A stretch of 64,000 bases of DNA from assembly GCF_030345795.1 (NCBI RefSeq), contig NZ_JAUALB010000001.1, positions 3,030,001-3,094,000 of the forward strand. Direction: 5' to 3'. The notes under the pieces were generated by a model. It saw only the letters and a list, made by a program, of their open reading frames with translations. It did not search any database and was not told the origin of the DNA. Positions 34,501-42,480 of the stretch are shown here, one piece after another. This DNA comes from Micromonospora sp. WMMA1363 (GTDB taxonomy: Bacteria; Actinomycetota; Actinomycetes; Mycobacteriales; Micromonosporaceae). The position numbers and the translations under genes were made by a program. The stretch's first letter is position 1; every line of letters begins with the position of its first letter.

Positions 34501-34906
34501 GCCGGGGCGACGGCTCGCCGCGCTCGGCGGCCGCGCGCCGCAGCAGCCCGAAGGCGTACGCCGGGAAGGTGCGCACCAGCGGCTCCCGCAGCACCCGGTG
34601 CCCGGCGCTGGCGACCCGGGCCTCGATCTGCCGACGCAGCGCGGTGGCCTGCCGGCGGCCGAAGGTAAGCACCAGGATCTGTTCCGGATCGGCTCCCTCG
34701 GCCACCCGGGCGGCGACCGCCTCGACCAGGGTGGCGGTCTTGCCGGTGCCGGGGCCGCCGAGCACGAGCATCGGCCCATCGGTGTGTCCGACGACCTCCG
34801 CCTGCCGCGGATCGTCGACCCGGGTGCTCGCTCCCGCCGGCCCGCCGGACCGGCGGTCCACCTGGGCCGCGTCGGCGGGCCGGCGCACCAGCCGGTACGC
34901 CTGCAT
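31529..34906 (-). CDS. adnA: AdnA, UvrD-like helicase with RecB-type nuclease and Fe-S staple
   Basis: About 1125 residues starting MQAYRLVRRPADAAQVDRR. The motor has Walker A LGGPGTGKTATLV, Walker B YVDEYADTDPAQQDLL, AFADPDSSTYAFRGADP and VAVSRARRRLL. The nuclease core is GRVDRLEVDADGRLVVIDLK. A cysteine in LRCSLRWLLERHGG plus CRVCPVRASC near the C-terminus make an AddB-like four-cysteine iron-sulfur staple around the nuclease. It acts with AdnB in double-strand break end processing. The ATG at 34906 is chosen because the longer frame adds only low-complexity residues. Confidence 0.92.
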   Translation of the reverse strand: MQAYRLVRRPADAAQVDRRSGGPAGASTRVDDPRQAEVVGHTDGPMLVLGGPGTGKTATLVEAVAARVAEGADPEQILVLTFGRRQATALRRQIEARVASAGHRVLREPLVRTFPAYAFGLLRRAAAERGEPSPRLLTGPEQDLIIRELLDLVGEEPGDDPVGWPEDLRPALRTRAFAAQLRDLLMRAAERGVGPVELARLGEKLGRADWPAAARFLREYVAVLALRDVSSRGSIAYDPAELVRAATGMLLDDPELQDTELRRLAYVYVDEYADTDPAQQDLLATVAGGGRTLVAFADPDSSTYAFRGADPTGVLAFPHRFRTATGAPAAQVILTTSYRAGPRLLAARARLARRLRGPGAHRRARPLPAAGGTMEVRTFRSASSEAAWLAYALREAHLLGGVPWSEMAVLVRSTARQLPSLRRALHAAGVPTVVHGEDLPLHLQPAVAPLLLLLRAALEPERLDEEAAVALLHSPLGGADPLAERRLRQGLRVMALAAGDRRPSGELIVEALRDPAELAGIDRRWAEPAQTVAGLLAVARETASRPGATVEDVLWAVWRTSGLAELWSAALTRTPAATGEGDIARRRRAEAADRDLDAVMVLFDAAARFTDRLPGARTEVFLDHVLAQDLPADTLAPTADRGDAVRLLTAHAAKGLEWDLVAVAGVQEGVWPDLRLRGSLLGSERLVDVLAGRSAGEGRLATVVGQTSALLDEERRLFHVAVSRARRRLLVSAVASAAVGGDDHEEQPSRFLYELGPTDPPEDDGPTGGSPTGDGPRPGGETERATTLPVSRPPRALTLASLVAELRTAVTDPAASVARRHAAAAELAHLAAAGVSGAHPDDWWGLRPLSDDRPLIDEGEPVRVTPSAMESALRCSLRWLLERHGGSAPAGTAQGVGNLVHAAAMLAEDASADREALLDYVAARFDAIELAARWMAGPERARAEAMVDKLLRWLAANPRRLLAIEHEFAVRLDDPRRPVELVGRVDRLEVDADGRLVVIDLKTGKSTAVTAADLAEHPQLGAYQAAVEAGAFADFGEESGGAALVQLGTGAKDAKEQTQPAVGAGAGWATALVRRTADTMAAATFAAVANSKCRVCPVRASCPVSGQGRQVVEPPTGPATAEPGE

Positions 34907-35059
34907 CCCCCCATCCCACCAGACCCGGCCGACACCGGGGCCGGGCCCCCGCCCCGCCACGCCGCCCGGAGTGCTGGGCGGAGCACGACGTGGCACCGGC
35001 TCCGCCGGCGGGCACCGCGGTCCCCGGCGCGCGGTGCGGGTCGGCGCCGGTCGCGATCC

Positions 35060-35605
35060 TCAGGACAGTCGGGACTCCAGGACGTCGAGGGCGGCAGGAA
35101 CGGAATCGACGACCGTGAGCAACGCGAGGCCGGCCGGCTTGAGGAAGGTCTGGCCGGCGAGGCCGCCCAGCCAGTCGAGCAGCGGACGGTAGAAGCCCTC
35201 GGCGTCGACCAGCACCATCGGCTTTGCGTGTCGGGCCAGCGTGGCCGTGGTCCAGACCTCGAAGAGCTCGTCCAGCGTGCCGAGGCCACCCGGAAGCGTG
35301 AGGAACGCGTCCGACTTGTCGATCATCAGCGTCTTGCGGTCCGCCATCGACTCGGTGACCAGCAGTTCGTCCGAGGCGAGGTCGGCGACCTCCAGGTCGA
35401 CCAGGTTCTGCGGGATCACCCCCAGGGTCCGCCCGCCGACGGCCCGCGCGCCGGCCGCGACCGCGCCCATCATCCCCACGCAGCCGCCGCCGCTGACCAG
35501 GGTGTGGCCGCGCCGGGCAAGCTCCGCGCCGGTCTTGGTCGCGAGGTCCAGCCAGCGCTGGTCGAGGGTGCGGGAGGAGGCACAGAACACGCAGATCGCT
35601 GCCAC
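35060..35605 (-). CDS. LOG-family (TIGR00730) Rossmann protein
   Basis: The 181-residue protein has the two LOG motifs, SGGGCVGMMGAVA and PGGLGTLDELFEVW, with a conserved arginine/aspartate region MADRKTLMIDKSDAF. LOG proteins are cytokinin riboside 5'-monophosphate phosphoribohydrolases or general nucleotide phosphoribohydrolases; the bacterial role is often unknown. It lies 2 bases downstream of a second LOG-family gene on the same strand and close to dapE/dapD, as in many actinobacteria. Confidence 0.9.
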   Translation of the reverse strand: MAAICVFCASSRTLDQRWLDLATKTGAELARRGHTLVSGGGCVGMMGAVAAGARAVGGRTLGVIPQNLVDLEVADLASDELLVTESMADRKTLMIDKSDAFLTLPGGLGTLDELFEVWTTATLARHAKPMVLVDAEGFYRPLLDWLGGLAGQTFLKPAGLALLTVVDSVPAALDVLESRLS

Positions 35606-35607
35606 GG

Positions 35608-36459
35608 TCAGCTCCGACCGCCCTCGTCGGAAGCGGCCCGTCGTTCGGCGGCGGCGATGGCGCCCGCCTCCTCGCGGATCGCCTCCTGCTCGGCGCTGAG
35701 CGCCGCCTCCGTCTCGACGATGTGCCGGACAGCCGTGTTGACGTCGTCGGTCAGGCAGAGCAGTTCCAGGTCGACCGCCCCGATCTTGCCGTCGGCCGCC
35801 ATCGTGTCACGCAGCCAGTCCAGCAGCCCCCGCCAGTAGTCCGCGCCCATCAGCACCACCGGGAAACGGGTCACCTTGCCGGTCTGTACCAGGGTGAGCG
35901 CCTCGAACAGCTCGTCCATGGTGCCGAACCCGCCGGGGAGAACCACGAATGCCTGGGCGTACTTGACGAACATGGTCTTGCGGGCGAAGAAGTAGCGGAA
36001 GTCGATCGCCAGGTCGACCCAATCGTTGAAGCCCTGCTCGAAGGGCAGCTCGATGCCGAGCCCGACGGAGAGACCACCGGCCTCGTTGGCGCCCCGGTTC
36101 GCCGCCGCCATCACACCCGGTCCGCCGCCGGTGATGACCGCGTACCCGGCCCGGGCCAGCGCGCCGCCCAACGCCTCGGCCATCCGGCACTCCGGGCTGT
36201 CCGACCGGCTGCGGGCCGAGCCGAAGACACTGACCGCCGGTGGCAGGTCGGACAGCGTGTCGAAGCCCTCGACGAACTCGGAGAGGATCCGCAGCGCCCG
36301 CCACGCGTCCCTGGTCTTCCAGTCGCTGCGCTGCCGCGAGTCGAGCAGGCGCTGGTCGGCGGTGCTGCCGGTAATCGACGCGTGGCGCAGCGCGACGGCG
36401 CTCCGGTGCCGATCCCGCCGCGGCTCGCGCTCCGCTGCCCACCCGTTGCTCTCACCCAT
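35608..36459 (-). CDS. LOG-family (TIGR00730) protein, longer paralogue
   Basis: The 283-residue protein has an N-terminal extension (residues 1-85, acidic/basic, TSDWKTRDAWRALRILSEF-like) before the LOG core. The core has VSVFGSARS, ITGGGPGVMAAANRGA and VLPGGFGTMDELFEALTLVQTGK, and an acidic Ala-rich C-terminal tail. It probably makes an operon with the shorter LOG gene. Substrate unknown. The two may be functional partners or simple duplicates; the N-terminal extension distinguishes this one. Confidence 0.88.
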   Translation of the reverse strand: MGESNGWAAEREPRRDRHRSAVALRHASITGSTADQRLLDSRQRSDWKTRDAWRALRILSEFVEGFDTLSDLPPAVSVFGSARSRSDSPECRMAEALGGALARAGYAVITGGGPGVMAAANRGANEAGGLSVGLGIELPFEQGFNDWVDLAIDFRYFFARKTMFVKYAQAFVVLPGGFGTMDELFEALTLVQTGKVTRFPVVLMGADYWRGLLDWLRDTMAADGKIGAVDLELLCLTDDVNTAVRHIVETEAALSAEQEAIREEAGAIAAAERRAASDEGGRS

Positions 36460-36532
36460 GTGAGCAACCGTAGTGGAGGCGCATCCGCCGGGAGCGGACG
36501 GCGAGCCGGCTCGGAATGTTTGTCGTGATCAA

Positions 36533-36553
36533 GGGCAACCATCTTGGTTGCCC
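36533..36553. promoter_or_regulatory. Perfect 9-base-arm palindrome, possible operator
   Basis: GGGCAACCA-tct-TGGTTGCCC lies between the divergent LOG gene (starts 36459) and the small gene at 36615. A -10-like TACTAT (36562-36567) follows it for the plus strand. It could be a regulator site or an RNA hairpin. Confidence 0.4.
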
Positions 36554-36614
36554 GTACGTCCTACTATTCACATACCGGGTATGCCTCGGCGCGCCTTCGG
36601 GGGGAGGAGCCAGC

Positions 36615-36782
36615 ATGATCAGCAACAACGAGATGGTCCGGATCCGCCGTCAGATGCAGCGGCGGATCCAGGACGTGGTGGCCGAACGCCGTCGCACCCG
36701 CCTGATGGAGCCGCCCACCCGCGACCGGGCCGGTGACCCGACGGAGTCCGGCGGCGGATCCGCCCTGAGCAGGACAGCCTGA
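36615..36782 (+). CDS. Small basic hypothetical protein
   Basis: A 55-residue product MISNNEMVRIRRQMQRRIQD..., rich in arginine with an amphipathic helix in the first 30 residues and a flexible Gly/Ser tail (ESGGGSALSRTA). GGGGAGGA is well placed upstream of the ATG at 36615. The context is an isolated short gene between the LOG pair and dapE, convergent with dapE. No family was recognised, and function cannot be inferred. Confidence 0.6.
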   Translation: MISNNEMVRIRRQMQRRIQDVVAERRRTRLMEPPTRDRAGDPTESGGGSALSRTA

Positions 36783-36859
36783 CACCCACCTGCCGCCGGC
36801 CGGGCGGGTCGAGGTGCCCCTTTCGACCGACAAGCGGACGGGGTGGAGAACGGGCCTGA

Positions 36860-37933
36860 TCAGGCGGGGGCCAACCAGCGGTGGAGGGTGGCGATTCCGT
36901 CGCGGATCTTTCCGATCTCGACGTGCTCGTCCTTGTGGTGAGCCAAATTCGGGTCACCGGGGCCGAAGTTCAGCGCCGGCACGCCCATCGCGGCGAACCG
37001 GGCGACGTCGGTCCAGCCGAGCTTGCCGATCGGCGCCGCCCCGACGGCCGCCAGGAACTCCCGCGCCGCCGGGCTGTCCAGCCCCGGCGCCGCTCCCGCC
37101 GCCGCGTCGGTGACCGCCAGGTCGAAGCCGGCGAAGACATCGCGCAGATGGGCTTCCGCCGCCGCCGGATCACGGTCCGGGGCGTACCGATAGTTGATCT
37201 CGATCTCGCATCGGTCCGGAATGACGTTGCCCGCCACCCCACCGTTGATCCGGACCGCGTTCAGCCCCTCGCGATAGTCACAGCTATCGATGGTCACACG
37301 GCGCCCCTCGTACGCCGTCAGCCGGCGCAGCACCTCGCCCGCGCCGTGAATGGCGTTCACCCCGTGCCAGGAGCGGGCCGCGTGGGCCCGCTCGCCGTGT
37401 GTGGTGACGATCGCCCGCATGGTGCCCTGGCAGCCGGCCTCGACGATCCCGTACGTCGGCTCCAGCAGGACCGCGAGGTCGGCCCGGAGCCACTGCGGGT
37501 GCGCTTCGGAGACGAGGAAGAGACCGTTGTACTTGGACTCGATCTCCTCCGCCTCGTAGAAAAAGTACGTCACGTCGTACCGCGGCTCGGGCAGGGTCAC
37601 CGCGAGGTGCAGCGCGTACGCCACACCGGACTTCATGTCGGAGGTGCCGCAGCCGTACATGAGGTCGCCGCGTACCGTCGCGGGGAAGTTGTTGTTCAGC
37701 GGAACCGTGTCGAGGTGTCCGGCGAGCACGACCCGCTGCGCGCGACCGAGGTCGGTACGGGCCATCACCGTGTTGCCGTGCCGGTAGGTGGTCAGGTGCG
37801 GCACCCGGCGCAGCACCTCCTCGACGCAGTCGGCGATCGCCTTCTCGTCGAGCGAGACGGACTCGATGTCGACCAGTGCGCGCGTCAACGCCACCGGATC
37901 AGCCAGGACCTCGGGGGTCAGCGGGTTCTCCAT
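36860..37933 (-). CDS. dapE: Succinyl-diaminopimelate desuccinylase
   Basis: The 357-residue M20 metallopeptidase-family enzyme has the metal ligands in order: VVLAGHLDTVP, GCGTSDMKSG, EAEEIESKYNG, VLLEPT and the C-terminal HKDEHVEIGKI. DapE hydrolyses N-succinyl-L,L-diaminopimelate in lysine and cell-wall meso-diaminopimelate synthesis. The ATG at 37933 (MENPLTPEVLADPVALTRAL) is conserved. The longer upstream frame runs through the start-site repeats of dapD and is not coding. Divergent from dapD, so the pathway genes share an intergenic control region. Confidence 0.95.
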   Translation of the reverse strand: MENPLTPEVLADPVALTRALVDIESVSLDEKAIADCVEEVLRRVPHLTTYRHGNTVMARTDLGRAQRVVLAGHLDTVPLNNNFPATVRGDLMYGCGTSDMKSGVAYALHLAVTLPEPRYDVTYFFYEAEEIESKYNGLFLVSEAHPQWLRADLAVLLEPTYGIVEAGCQGTMRAIVTTHGERAHAARSWHGVNAIHGAGEVLRRLTAYEGRRVTIDSCDYREGLNAVRINGGVAGNVIPDRCEIEINYRYAPDRDPAAAEAHLRDVFAGFDLAVTDAAAGAAPGLDSPAAREFLAAVGAAPIGKLGWTDVARFAAMGVPALNFGPGDPNLAHHKDEHVEIGKIRDGIATLHRWLAPA

Positions 37934-37957
37934 GGATCGCACGGTACCGTCACACCC

Positions 37958-38123
37958 GTGAGCGCGAGGAGCGAGCTTGCGAGCCCCGCAGCCGCGAACG
38001 AAAGGTAGACCCGTGAGCGCGAGGAGCGAGCCTGCGAGCCCCGCAGCCGCGAACGAAAGGTAGACCCGTGAGCGCGAGGAGCGAGCCTGCGAGCCCCCGC
38101 AGCCGCGAACGAAAGGTAGAACA
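37958..38123 (+). repeat. Three tandem 55-base start-site repeats with micro-ORFs before dapD
   Basis: Units begin with GTG at 37958, 38013 and 38068 (period 55, the last 56). The first encodes VSARSELASPAAANER and stops at TAG; the second differs by one residue. Each ends GAAAGGTAG followed by the next GTG. The third has one extra C, so its frame shifts and its TGA (38125-38127) overlaps the dapD GTG at 38124. Homologous to the repeat at 24122-24272 apart from a 6-base indel and a divergent end. Confidence 0.9.
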
Positions 38124-39083
38124 GTGACGTCCGCAGCATCCGCCTGGGGCATCGGCCTGGCCACCGTGACGACTGACGATCTGGTGCTCGACACCTGGTA
38201 CCCGACCGGAAAGCTGGGCCTCGGCGACCTGCCGCTGATCCCCGGCGAGGACGAGGCGGACGTCCTCGACCTACCGCCGGGCGCGGTCGGTGATCGCGCA
38301 CTGCCGAATCTGCGGACCGTCCAGGTGGTCACCGTGATCGGCGCGCTGACGGGTCCGATCAAGGACGCCACCGACGCGTACCTCCGGCTGCACCTGCTCT
38401 CCCACCGGTTGGTGCGGCCCAACGAGCTGAACCTCGACGGCATCTTCGGCAAGCTGGCCAACGTCGCCTGGACCTCGGCCGGGCCCTGCCCGCCGGAACG
38501 GGTCGACGAGCTGCGGGTGATCGAGCGGGCCGCCGGCCGCCACCTGGCCGTGTACGGGGTGGACAAGTTCCCCCGGATGACCGATTACGTGGTCCCCTCC
38601 GGGGTGCGGATCGCCGACGCTGACCGGGTGCGGCTCGGCGCGCACCTTGCCGCCGGCACGACGGTGATGCACGAGGGCTTCGTGAACTTCAACGCCGGCA
38701 CGCTCGGCACCTCGATGGTCGAGGGGCGGATCGTGCAGGGCGTGGTGGTCGGCGACGGTTCCGACATCGGCGGCGGCGCGTCGATCATGGGTACCCTCTC
38801 CGGCGGCGGCACCGAGAAGATCCGCATCGGCGAGCGGAGCTTGATCGGAGCCAACGCGGGCGTCGGCATCTCCCTGGGCGACGACTGCGTGGTGGAGGCG
38901 GGCTGCTACGTCACCGCCGCGTCCAAGATCTCGTTGCCGGACGGCCGGGTGGTCAAGGCCCGGGAGCTGTCCGGGATCGACGGTCTCCTCTTCTGGCGCA
39001 ACTCGGTGACCGGCGGTCTGGAGGCGAGGCAGCGCACCGGCAGCGGCATCGAGCTGAACGCCGCCCTGCACGCCAACGACTGA
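38124..39083 (+). CDS. dapD: Tetrahydrodipicolinate N-succinyltransferase
   Basis: The 319-residue protein has an N-terminal domain ([20 protein letters not shown]) and a left-handed beta-helix of hexapeptide repeats (residues ~165-275, for example [21 protein letters not shown] and [20 protein letters not shown]), the actinobacterial DapD type. It succinylates tetrahydrodipicolinate in the DAP/lysine pathway. The start GTG at 38124 sits in the register of the preceding repeat array, with GAAAGG seven bases upstream, and overlaps the last micro-ORF's stop (GTGA). Translation of dapD may depend on that array. Confidence 0.95.
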   Translation: MTSAASAWGIGLATVTTDDLVLDTWYPTGKLGLGDLPLIPGEDEADVLDLPPGAVGDRALPNLRTVQVVTVIGALTGPIKDATDAYLRLHLLSHRLVRPNELNLDGIFGKLANVAWTSAGPCPPERVDELRVIERAAGRHLAVYGVDKFPRMTDYVVPSGVRIADADRVRLGAHLAAGTTVMHEGFVNFNAGTLGTSMVEGRIVQGVVVGDGSDIGGGASIMGTLSGGGTEKIRIGERSLIGANAGVGISLGDDCVVEAGCYVTAASKISLPDGRVVKARELSGIDGLLFWRNSVTGGLEARQRTGSGIELNAALHAND

Positions 39084-39302
39084 CCGGCCGGCGCGCCGCG
39101 GAGTGCGACAGCGGTACACGTCGGCGCCGTAGCCACCAGGGACCACTACCCCGGTTGTGTTCGCGGTGGTGTCCCGCCCGGGCGGCCAGCCCGCCGGACC
39201 CAGAAATCACCGCCTCTACCTGCGAAAACATCCTTTTGGGGACTGGCGGCGAGCCACCGGCGGGAGCACCGTGGGTGGTGACGTCGTCACCAGGAGGCGG
39301 GG

Positions 39303-41942
39303 GTGGCCGGTCGGATACTGGAACTGCGCGTCCACGGGGTCTCCAACACGCCGCCGGGCCAGCTACTCGGCCTGCGTCATGAGTCGGGGAGCGAGGCGCC
39401 CCAGCCAAGACTGGTCGCCGGTGACGCGGTCACCGGCTTCTACCGCTCGCCGGCAGGCCGGCCCGAGGACCCGATCGTCGTCGAGGCGTACAGCTGGGGC
39501 CGGCTGACCTCTGGTGCGCGGACCGCGCGGGACGTCGAGCGCGCCCTGTGGACGGTGCTGCTGCCCTTCACGCTGGCCAACGTCGCGCTGCACGCCCGGC
39601 CGGGAATCCCGCCGGAGCCGGACACGGAACGCTGGGCCAGCCGAGCCGGTGTCACCGCGTGGCTGATCCGGCTGTTCTGTCTGAGCCTCACCGGGACGGT
39701 GGTGCTCACCTTCACCGGCATCGGAGTCGACCTGATCGGCTGGCAGTGCATCGACGACGACTGCCTGGGCCGGATCCCCGGACCGTGGGAGTTCCTCGGT
39801 CACGGCTGGTGGAGCGAGGGCGCCCACTCGCTCGCCGTCGGTCTGCTCGTGCCACTGGGCATGCTGACCGTGCTCGGCATCGTGGCCTGGCGGACCTACC
39901 AGTACGAGGCGGAGATGCCCGCCGCCCCGGCCACGCCAGCCGCGTGGCGGGAGCCGGTCCCGGCGCCCGCCGACGTGCCGTTTCCGAACGGTGCGTCGCT
40001 CGCCCAGCCGGTTCAGCGGCCCGCCCCGACCGACCCACCGCCGGCCCCAGCGGCGAATCCGTTGCAGGACCCGACCTTCTGGTGCGGCGAGGGGCAGCTG
40101 CGGCGGGCCGCCGTGCTGCACCTGTGCAGTGGTGCGGTGGCGGCGGCAGGCGTGCCGCTGGGCACCGTGCTCGCGATGGATCCCCCGCGCGGCGCTCGGG
40201 CGGCGGTCGCGTGGCCCACCGTGGCGGTCCTCGCTGCCGTCGTGCTGATCGCCGTGGTGGCACTGGCCCGTCCCTGGCTGACCCGCCGGGCCGGGGCCAC
40301 CCCGCTCGGCCCGTGGAGCCTGACCGTCGTGCTGCTCACCGGCCTCGGTCTGGCCGGCACCATGCTGGTGCTGCTGCTGCCGGACGGACCGGCTGGCGTC
40401 CCATTGGCCGAGCTGCGACCGCCGTCGGACTGCCGGCGGCTGCCCGGCACCCCCGGCTGCCTGACCGACCGGTCCCTACCCGGCTTCGACTGGATCATCG
40501 CCTGGCTCGGGACCGGCCAGCTGCTACTCCTCGTCGCGATCGGGTCGGTGGCCCGCTCCGGTAGGCGCGGGCTGGTCGCGCCGGCCGCCGCGACGCTCCT
40601 CCTCGCCCTCGGTACCGCCTGGACCGCGGGGTGGCTGCCCGCGGACCCGCCCGGGGCGCTGCACACCTGGCACCTCGTCGGCCCAGCCGGCGCGCTGGCC
40701 GTGACCGGGCTGCTGCTGCCACGCACGACACCGGCCTCCGGCGGGCAGCCGCTGGAGCCGCACACCGACCTGGCCTGGGGCGGCCGGGGTCCGGCCGTGA
40801 TCGCCGGCTTCGGCTGGATGCTTGCCGTCTCCTACTGCGCGGGGCTGCTCTACTGGGTCACCGACCGGCTGAACGGCGGCGCAACCCCGAGCGGCCGGTC
40901 CCCCGTCATGCCGCCGGTCCCGGTGATGTGGGCCGGGCTCGGCTTCGCCGCCGCGCTGCTCGCGCTCGCCGCCACCGCAGCCCTGGCCGGATTCCTCTTC
41001 GTCCGGCTGCGCCGGCGGGAGCACGCCGACCTGGCTCCGCCCGGACATCCGCTCACCGCGCACGAGCTGCGCCGCTGCCGGGACGTCAGCACGTGGCGGG
41101 CCCTGCACCGGCTGATCGGGGAGCACGCGCTGCGGCTCACCGGCGGCTACGCGGTCGCGGGACTCACGTTGGTCACGCTCGGCTGCGTCGCCGCGCTCTC
41201 GCCGGCGCGTCCGCATCCGGCGGCGGCGACCGGTGGGGCGGCGGTGGTGAAGAGCGTGGCCGACCTGGGCGACTCCCTGCTCGGATGGCTTCCGGTGCTG
41301 ATCGCCGGGGTCGGCCTGCTGGTGTACCGCAACGAGGCCGTACGCCGCACGGCCGGCGTGGTCTGGGACGTCGGGACGTTCTGGCCCCGGGCGGCCCACC
41401 CCCTCGCCCCGCCCAGCTACGCCGAGCGGGCGGTGCCGGAGTTGCAGACCAGGATCACCGGGCTGCTGGCCCTACCCGGGAACGACCCACGCGGGGTCGA
41501 CGGGATCATCCTGTCCGGGCACAGTCAGGGCACGGTGATCTGCGCGGCGGTGATCCTCCAACTGCCGCCCCGGTGGTGCGGGCGAATCTGGTTCTTTTCG
41601 TACGGCTGCCAGCTCACCCGGCTGTACGGGCGGGTGTTCCCGGGGTACTTCGGCCCGGACCGGCTGCCGGTACTCGCCGATTCGCTGGCCCGTTCCGCCG
41701 GCACACCCGGCTGGACGAACTTCTGGCGGGGCACCGACCCGCTCGGGTGGGCGGTCGGCGCCGGTGAGCGCGACGTGTCCGTCCGGGACCCGGAGGCGCT
41801 GCATCCCAGCGACGGCGAGGTCGCCGACCCGCCGATCCGCAGCCACAGTGGCTATCCGGAGGCCCCGGAGTTCCACCGGGAGCGATCCCGGGTGGCCTGG
41901 CTACTGCGGCACGAAGTCCCCGCGCAACGCCGCGGATCCTGA
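39303..41942 (+). CDS. Large multi-pass membrane protein with a lipase-like GHSQG motif
   Basis: The 879-residue protein begins with GTG and MAGRILELRVHGVSNTPPGQ, an HG-containing turn like the oxyanion region of alpha/beta hydrolases. Many transmembrane helices follow (roughly residues 115-650, interrupted by a Pro-rich loop near 220-250). The C-terminal soluble domain has IILSGHSQGTVICAAVILQL (serine about residue 740), a GxSxG nucleophile elbow. The two halves could build a membrane-inserted hydrolase. No known family function can be assigned. It is not in an obvious operon, and a decayed gene follows. Confidence 0.75.
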   Translation: MAGRILELRVHGVSNTPPGQLLGLRHESGSEAPQPRLVAGDAVTGFYRSPAGRPEDPIVVEAYSWGRLTSGARTARDVERALWTVLLPFTLANVALHARPGIPPEPDTERWASRAGVTAWLIRLFCLSLTGTVVLTFTGIGVDLIGWQCIDDDCLGRIPGPWEFLGHGWWSEGAHSLAVGLLVPLGMLTVLGIVAWRTYQYEAEMPAAPATPAAWREPVPAPADVPFPNGASLAQPVQRPAPTDPPPAPAANPLQDPTFWCGEGQLRRAAVLHLCSGAVAAAGVPLGTVLAMDPPRGARAAVAWPTVAVLAAVVLIAVVALARPWLTRRAGATPLGPWSLTVVLLTGLGLAGTMLVLLLPDGPAGVPLAELRPPSDCRRLPGTPGCLTDRSLPGFDWIIAWLGTGQLLLLVAIGSVARSGRRGLVAPAAATLLLALGTAWTAGWLPADPPGALHTWHLVGPAGALAVTGLLLPRTTPASGGQPLEPHTDLAWGGRGPAVIAGFGWMLAVSYCAGLLYWVTDRLNGGATPSGRSPVMPPVPVMWAGLGFAAALLALAATAALAGFLFVRLRRREHADLAPPGHPLTAHELRRCRDVSTWRALHRLIGEHALRLTGGYAVAGLTLVTLGCVAALSPARPHPAAATGGAAVVKSVADLGDSLLGWLPVLIAGVGLLVYRNEAVRRTAGVVWDVGTFWPRAAHPLAPPSYAERAVPELQTRITGLLALPGNDPRGVDGIILSGHSQGTVICAAVILQLPPRWCGRIWFFSYGCQLTRLYGRVFPGYFGPDRLPVLADSLARSAGTPGWTNFWRGTDPLGWAVGAGERDVSVRDPEALHPSDGEVADPPIRSHSGYPEAPEFHRERSRVAWLLRHEVPAQRRGS

Positions 41943-41963
41943 GCCGCCGCCCGGCGCCGGGCA

Positions 41964-42369
41964 GCCGACGATCTCGCGCTCATCACCCGCGCTACCTTCG
42001 CTCGAGAGGAGTTCCGGCGCTACGTGCCAACCAGGGTGGCGACGGTGCCGGCACAACCGGGGAAGGCCCGCCTTCGAGATCACCAACAACAACACGTTGC
42101 TCGACCGCTATCCGGCAACGGTGGGCGGAAAGACGGGCTTCCGGGGCGGACGAACGGGCTTCACCGCGCTGGCTCGCGGGACGTACGTGGGCGTGGCCGA
42201 ACGCGACGGCGCATCGGTGGGCGACGCACCGCTCGCCGGTAGGCACGTCGTCCCGGTGGGTCCGGTCGGGACGACCTGCCGCGCCGCCGGTTGGCCTCAT
42301 CGCAGGGCCACCAGGACAGCCACACCTGGCGGCCCACAGCAGGCGCCCACCGCCACCACCCGGACATGA
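41964..42369 (+). pseudogene. Decayed D-alanyl-D-alanine carboxypeptidase (S11) remnant
   Basis: Frame 1 reads ADDLALITRATFAREEFRRY VPTRVATVPAQPG up to about 42060. After a frameshift, another frame reads FEITNNNTLLDRYPATVGGK, then a KTGF-type motif and VGVAERDG up to about 42200. These match consecutive pieces of serine-type D-Ala-D-Ala carboxypeptidases (the KTG box is the conserved beta-strand motif). The SxxK and SxN motifs and the N-terminal two thirds are missing, and the tail after 42200 is scrambled. It lies immediately after the 879-residue gene. Confidence 0.8.
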
Positions 42370-42410
42370 CCGCCGGGAGCCGGATGCGGAGAAATCTCAC
42401 CTGTCCGGGG

Positions 42411-42429
42411 CGTAAACGCTACGCTTACG
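42411..42429. promoter_or_regulatory. Imperfect palindrome upstream of DHA2 exporter
   Basis: CGTAAACG-cta-CGCTTACG pairs 7 of 8 positions and sits about 50 bases before the transporter start. It looks like a TetR-family operator, though no regulator gene is adjacent. Confidence 0.45.
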
Positions 42430-42480
42430 GCATCTGCGGCTGCGATCGCCGGCATCCCACAACATAACGTGAGGACAACC

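Noticed and set aside
37934..38566. N-terminal extension of dapE through the repeats
   Set aside because: The frame is open only because of GC bias; the conserved M20 start is at 37933 and the upstream part overlaps dapD and its repeats.
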